Shown here: in pieces, positions 40,979-44,892 of the stretch
Layout: every line of letters begins with the position of its first letter
How positions within the stretch are numbered: position 1 is the first letter of the stretch
Assembly (NCBI GenBank): GCA_037447655.1
Contig: JBBHKE010002344.1
Coordinates: 6,056 to 50,947, forward strand
Reading direction: 5' to 3'
Source: Zygnema cylindricum
Lineage: Eukaryota > Streptophyta > Zygnematophyceae > Zygnematales > Zygnemataceae
Length of the DNA stretch: 44,892 bases
Notes under the pieces: model-generated
The model's input: only the letters and a program-made list of their open reading frames with translations
The model's database searches: none
What the model was told of the DNA's origin: nothing
Program-made: the position numbers and the translations under genes

Positions 40979-43214
40979 GGGAGGCAAGACTGATTGCAAC
41001 ACTGGTCCCATCGATCATAGACAAGTACAGAATTTTGGGAGGGAGAAGAGAGGCAGTTTGAGGAACACAAAGGGGGATCATCAAAATAGGTAAGGTGGAA
41101 AGTAGGTTCGTCTTCCAATCCCCGGATGTGACAGGGAGCCATATTGATATGATTTTCTTCGATCTTTCGCCCATCCTTCCCTTCCAGGGTCAAGACACCT
41201 TTATTTGAGACTTCCACTACTTTCAAGATCACCCTTCCCGCGGAAATATCCAGAGTGTCCCTTTTTCTGTTGCATCCGGTACACGAAATCCCCGAGAAGA
41301 AATCGCCGTTGTCTTGTGAAAAAATTCCCGCTCCGGCGTTGTGAATACCAGAGTTGATCTCGGTGTTGAGCTGCCTGTAAATTTCCCATGGCTAGAGGCA
41401 TTTTCCGGTAAAACACCTTGGCCCTGTCGGCAATCAGTTTTTCGACCGTCCCCTTATTGTCCATCTCCGGAAGGACCACCGCTTGGGCAGAGGCGGCTCC
41501 GGGTAGGATGGGGTGTCGTCCAAACAAAATGAAATAGGGACTGTACGAGTGAAGGGATGCTTGCCGCCCGAACTTGTACCCCATGGCAATCCAAGGCAGC
41601 TTTCTATCCCATTCTCCCAAATCCTCTTCCACAACATATTTGCGCAGTGACCGCTTCACTGTCTGTACGCACCTTTCGGCCAATTTGTCGGCTTGTTGGT
41701 GGTCTCGGTTGGTCAGCCTGTGGTCTATAAGACATAATTCCAACAAGTTGGTGAATTCTCCTGCAAATTCGGAGCCTTGGTCCGTGAAAACTTTGGCCGA
41801 GGCACCAAATTGGGACAGCACTCTCTCCAAAAATGCGTCCGCAATCGCCTTAGACTCCTTCCGGGTAAGACCACCAACTTGATCCACTTGGAAAAGTGCT
41901 CTATCCTTACTAGTACAAAGCGGTTTCCTCTTCTGCTAGTGGGTAGAGGGCCCAGCAGCTCAAGAGACCACGAATAAAACATCCGCCGGATTGGGAGTGA
42001 GTGAAGCTCTGCACCCCCCTTTTTGTCGAAGGTTGCCTTAACTCGGTCACTAGAGGAACACGTCTGAAAAATCCGGTTGACTTGGGTCCCCAACCAGTGC
42101 CACCAGTAAGATCCGGTGACTAGAGATGTAGTCCGTTTCTGCCCAAAATGGCCATATTGCAGGTGAAGACGAAAAATAAGAGTCTCCGGGTCAGCCGGTG
42201 GAGGAACCACTTTCCTAGTCGCGTCAGCCCATTTGCGGATCAAAATACCCCTTTCCCATTCATATGCGGTCATTCAAGTCAAAACCCGTGATAGCTGCAC
42301 TCGAATCAAATGGGGAAGAGGGGAACCTTGTTGGATAGATTGAAGCGCATGAGAGTTATTCCATATGTCTTTTCGCCCGGCCCCTATTGGCGCTTGCCCC
42401 TCCATGTTGGCAGAGAAAGGTGGCCTTTCCCCCCCAGATTGAGGAAGCCAAATAAAGGCAGAGGAAGCTCGGATTAGTCCCAAACTGATTTATGGATCCT
42501 CATCGTGGCGAGCCCCGGTGGAATCTCTGGTGGAAGGGTCGGGATTTCTGCTAAGTCCGTCGCCATTTCCATGAATCTCTCCGGCCTGGTGGATTATGTC
42601 GAAGTCATATTCTTGTAGTATTAACACCCACTTGGCGAGCTTGCAGTTAGCTTGCTATTCTCTATAATCCACTAGAGAGGTTGGTGATCCGTAATCAGCG
42701 TGAAATGGACTATGTATAGGTATGGTCTGAAGTGTTGGATGGCCCAGACCGCCGCCTGTAATTCCCTGTGATAGCTGCTGTAATTTCCCTCTGCTCGGTT
42801 GTTACTCCTACTGGCGTAGGCTACCACATATTCGGCCCCAGCATCATCCAGTTGAGCTAAAACAGCTCCCAATACAAACCTGCTCCAATCAGTGTAAAGG
42901 AGGAAGGGTCTCTGGTGATCAAGCATTCGGAGCACGAGTGTTGTTTTCAGGGAATCCTTCAGGAACTTGAAGGCAATTTGTTGCTCCTCCGTCGACTGCC
43001 ACTTTTGGTCCTTCCGCAGCAACTGGTTCAGAGGCTGAGCGTGGGTGCTAAATTCAGGGATGAATCTCCGGTAATAGTTAGTCAGGCCTAAAAAGGTGCG
43101 GAGTGCAGAGACGTCTTGAGGAGGGGGAAGAGCATCAAGGGCTGCAACCTTGATCATATGGGGACCCACTGTCCCGGGGGTCACTTCAGGTCCTAGGTAA
43201 ATAATTTTCTACAC
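40979..43214 (-). mobile_element. Element D: partial A-family element
   Basis: Contains the pol part from mid RT to the PHD region, minus strand. The RT end (43214) is the insertion point of element E and the PHD end is cut by element G. It lacks repeats, tract and gag in this window. Confidence 0.8.
40990..43196 (-). pseudogene. pol: Element D pol: RT end, RNase H, integrase, degraded PHD
   Basis: RT C-terminus and RNase H: LGPEVTPGTVGPHM, LLYTDWSRFVLGAVLAQ, EYVVAYASRSNNRAE, then a stop after LITDHQPL. Integrase: HFGQKRTTSLVTG, CSSSDRV (zinc Cys damaged), SLELLGPLP (first Asp now Glu), VFTDQGSEF and KLAERCVQT. The C-terminus LVYDRWDQCCNQSCLPV is a decayed PHD finger. Breaks: a frameshift near 41880, another near 41230, and TGA at the position of Arg near 42275. 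It is closely related to A pol, slightly more decayed than E. Confidence 0.85.
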
Positions 43215-43416
43215 TGTCGAGCGTGCCTGGGAACCGGGAGGTCCAGGTAATATGTCCAAGGAGGTGTGCATGAGAAACCTGCAATCCACCCCAAATGCTG
43301 ATGCTTCCTCGGATCCGTGATAATGCCCATCTCTGTTCATTACCCCCCCCCCAGGGATATGCATAGATAGTAAAGAGGAATAGAGTGGAAAAGAAAAGTA
43401 CCCTGTACCCCCTCAG
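43215..43416 (-). repeat. B segment at the end of element E
   Basis: 202 bp, matching B1 and B2 of element A from CTGAGG/CTAGGG to GCTCGACA. Confidence 0.85.
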
Positions 43417-43430
43417 ATTCCCCCCCCCTC
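43417..43430 (-). promoter_or_regulatory. Polypurine tract of element E
   Basis: GAGGGGGGGGGAAT on the minus strand, between the pol stop and the B segment, as in element A. Confidence 0.65.
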
Positions 43431-43462
43431 TTAGTCCCACGTGACTAAGAAGATTAGACAGA

Positions 43463-44892
43463 TTAGCCGCCAAACTCGCAGTCCCCACAGAACCACGGAT
43501 TTGCGGGTTGAGAACAGGGTTCCCAATTCAGAGGTAGGTAGCAGTCATGCCACCCCTGGTGACAGAGTTCACACACCAACAGGAGGTTGGGTACGGAGGA
43601 CACATGACAGGCAGAGGAACAGGCTAGAGGGTCCGGAAAATAAGTGAGGTGGAAAGTGAGTTCATCCTCTAACCCTCGCAGATGGCAAGGGGCCACATTG
43701 ATCTGATTTTCTTTAATTTTGCGGCCATCCTTCCCCTCCAAGGTAAAAACCCCTTTGTTTGAGACCTCCACAACTTTCAGAATCACCCGTCCGGCCGAAA
43801 TGTCCAAAGTATCCTTCTTCTGTTGCATGCGATACACAAAATCCAAGGGCACAAATCGACGTTGCCGGGGGACATAATTGCCGCTCCGTTGTTGGGAATA
43901 CCAGAGTTGATCTCTGTGCTGAGCAGCCTGTAAATTGCCCATGGCCAGAGGTATTTCCCGCTGAAATACCTTAGCGCGGTTGGCGATCAGTTTCTCTACA
44001 GTACCCCGGTTGTCCATCTCCGGAAGAACAACCGCCTGAGCAAACGCAGCCCCTGGTAGGATGGGATGTCGGCCAAAGAGAATGAAGTAAGGGCTATAGG
44101 AGTGGAGAGCTGCCTGCCTGCTGACCTGTACCCCATGGCAATCCAAGGCACCCGTGTGTCCCACTCCCCCAAATCCTCTTCAACCGCATATTTTCGTAGT
44201 GACCGCTTCACTGTCTGTACGCACCTCTCGGCCAAGCCATCGGCTTGGGGGTGGTCTCGGCTGGTTAACCTGTGGTCAATGAGGCACTTCTCCAGAAGGT
44301 TAGAAAATTCTCCGGCAAACTCGGACCCCTGATCCGTCAGAACTTCGGCCAGTGCTCCAAATTGAGACAACACTCTCTGCAAGAATGCGTCCGCGATTGC
44401 TTTGGACTCTTTTCGGGGAAGAACCACCAATTCAATCCACTTAGAGAAGTGTTCAATCATGACCAGAACAAAACGGTCCCCCCTCCGGCTAGTGGGAAGT
44501 GGTCCTAGCAGATGTAGTGACCATCTGTAAAACATCCCCCGGATGGGGAGGGAGTGAAGCTCAGTTCCACCCTTTTTGTCAAAAGTTGTTGTTACCCGGT
44601 CACAAGAAGGGCACGTTTGCACCACACGATTGCCTTGGCCCCGCAACCCTTGCCACCAATACAACCCTGTGACTAGCGAGGTGGTTCGTTTCTGTCCGAA
44701 GTGCCCGCATTGCTGGTGAAGCTGAACAATGAGCGTTTCCCGATCTGCTGGAGGAGGAACCACTTTCCTCGTCCCATCGGCCCATTCCGGAGAAGGATGC
44801 CTCGGTCCCATTCATAAGCCACCATTCGGTTCTGAACACGGGACAATTGACTTCCGGCAAGGTGGGATAGAGGAGAGCCCTTCTGGATAGAT
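43463..44892 (-). pseudogene. pol: Element E integrase and C-terminal PHD finger
   Basis: Integrase zinc site CGHFGQKRT ... CPSC; core SLHLLGPLP (catalytic Asp now His), VLTDQGSEF and GLAERCVQTVKRS; C-terminal domain RMQQKKDTLDISAGRVILKV. Trp stands where A has TAG at 14643 and 14937, and CAG where A has TAG at 14247, so E is the better reference. Two frameshifts (a 1-nt deletion near 44790 and one near 44130) break it. The coding region closes at TAA 43465-43463. The start is beyond the window. Confidence 0.88.
43478..43621 (-). pseudogene. Intact-looking PHD-like finger of element E pol
   Basis: Ligand order CSSAC, VCELC, GWHDC and WFCGDC gives a C4HC3 set with slightly unusual spacing (C-x3-C and H-x1-C). 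It lies at the extreme C-terminus, after the integrase. This is the best-preserved A-family copy in the window, though the polyprotein upstream is frameshifted. Confidence 0.75.

Larger units (their letters stand above)
43215..44892 (-). mobile_element. Element E: A-family element, 3' part
   Basis: Minus strand: integrase from the window edge, PHD finger, stop at 43465-43463, polypurine tract (43430-43417), one B segment (43416-43215), then directly D pol. The outer end GCTCGACA is identical to the end of element A. GTGT (43214-43211) is the expected 4-bp target site; its partner would lie beyond 44892. The A2 segment is absent, which fits recombination between B1 and B2. Confidence 0.8.

Overview
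This is a retrotransposon-dense, gene-poor stretch of a streptophyte (plant-lineage) nuclear genome. The evidence is the 3' end of a plant-type 18S rRNA, exons of a plant-type subtilase and of a leucine-rich-repeat/EGF protein with ordinary GT-AG junctions, and an initiator-Met tRNA primer site in a miniature element. What looks like a group I intron sits at the 18S position (S1506) where conjugating green algae (Zygnematophyceae) usually carry one, so a streptophyte alga is my best guess. No host gene is complete. An assembly gap lies at 24306-25068.

Layout: 1-4820, gene-poor DNA with decayed dispersed repeats. 4825-17268, element A, a 12.4-kb Ty3/gypsy-like retrotransposon flanked by a 4-bp AATT duplication. 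17273-20095, element B, a related gag-only relic into whose 5' region A inserted; B also carries a 513-bp TRIM (18177-18689) whose LTRs contain a tRNA-like Pol III promoter. 20505-21113, an 18S fragment and intron-like sequence fused to a broken subtilase gene (21114-23511, minus). 25069-31640, introns and intergenic DNA with one LRR/EGF exon (30439-30779, minus). 31640-33235, gypsy relic H (plus). 33236-36729, element F (minus), inserted in H. 36728-40978, gag-only LTR element G (minus). 40979-43214, element D (minus), an A relative. 43215-44892, element E (minus), a second A relative inserted into D's reverse transcriptase.

The main discovery candidate is the A/E/D family together with its cousin F. 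These Ty3-like elements encode gag with two CCHC knuckles, an aspartic protease, a C5-cytosine DNA methyltransferase between protease and reverse transcriptase (seen in A), RT-RNase H, a DDE integrase and a C-terminal PHD finger. Their repeats are not ordinary LTRs. They follow an A1-gag-pol-B1-A2-B2 split-direct-repeat plan, otherwise known from tyrosine-recombinase retroelements, although the integrase here is DDE-type and the insertion carries a target-site duplication. In both A and F the B1/A2 joint reads GACA-2 nt-TGTC. Just after A1, the primer-binding site matches no tRNA CCA end but is perfectly complementary over 15 nt to a sequence about 30 bp downstream of a TATA box inside the repeat, which suggests Tf1-like self-priming. 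All copies seen are dead through stops and frameshifts.
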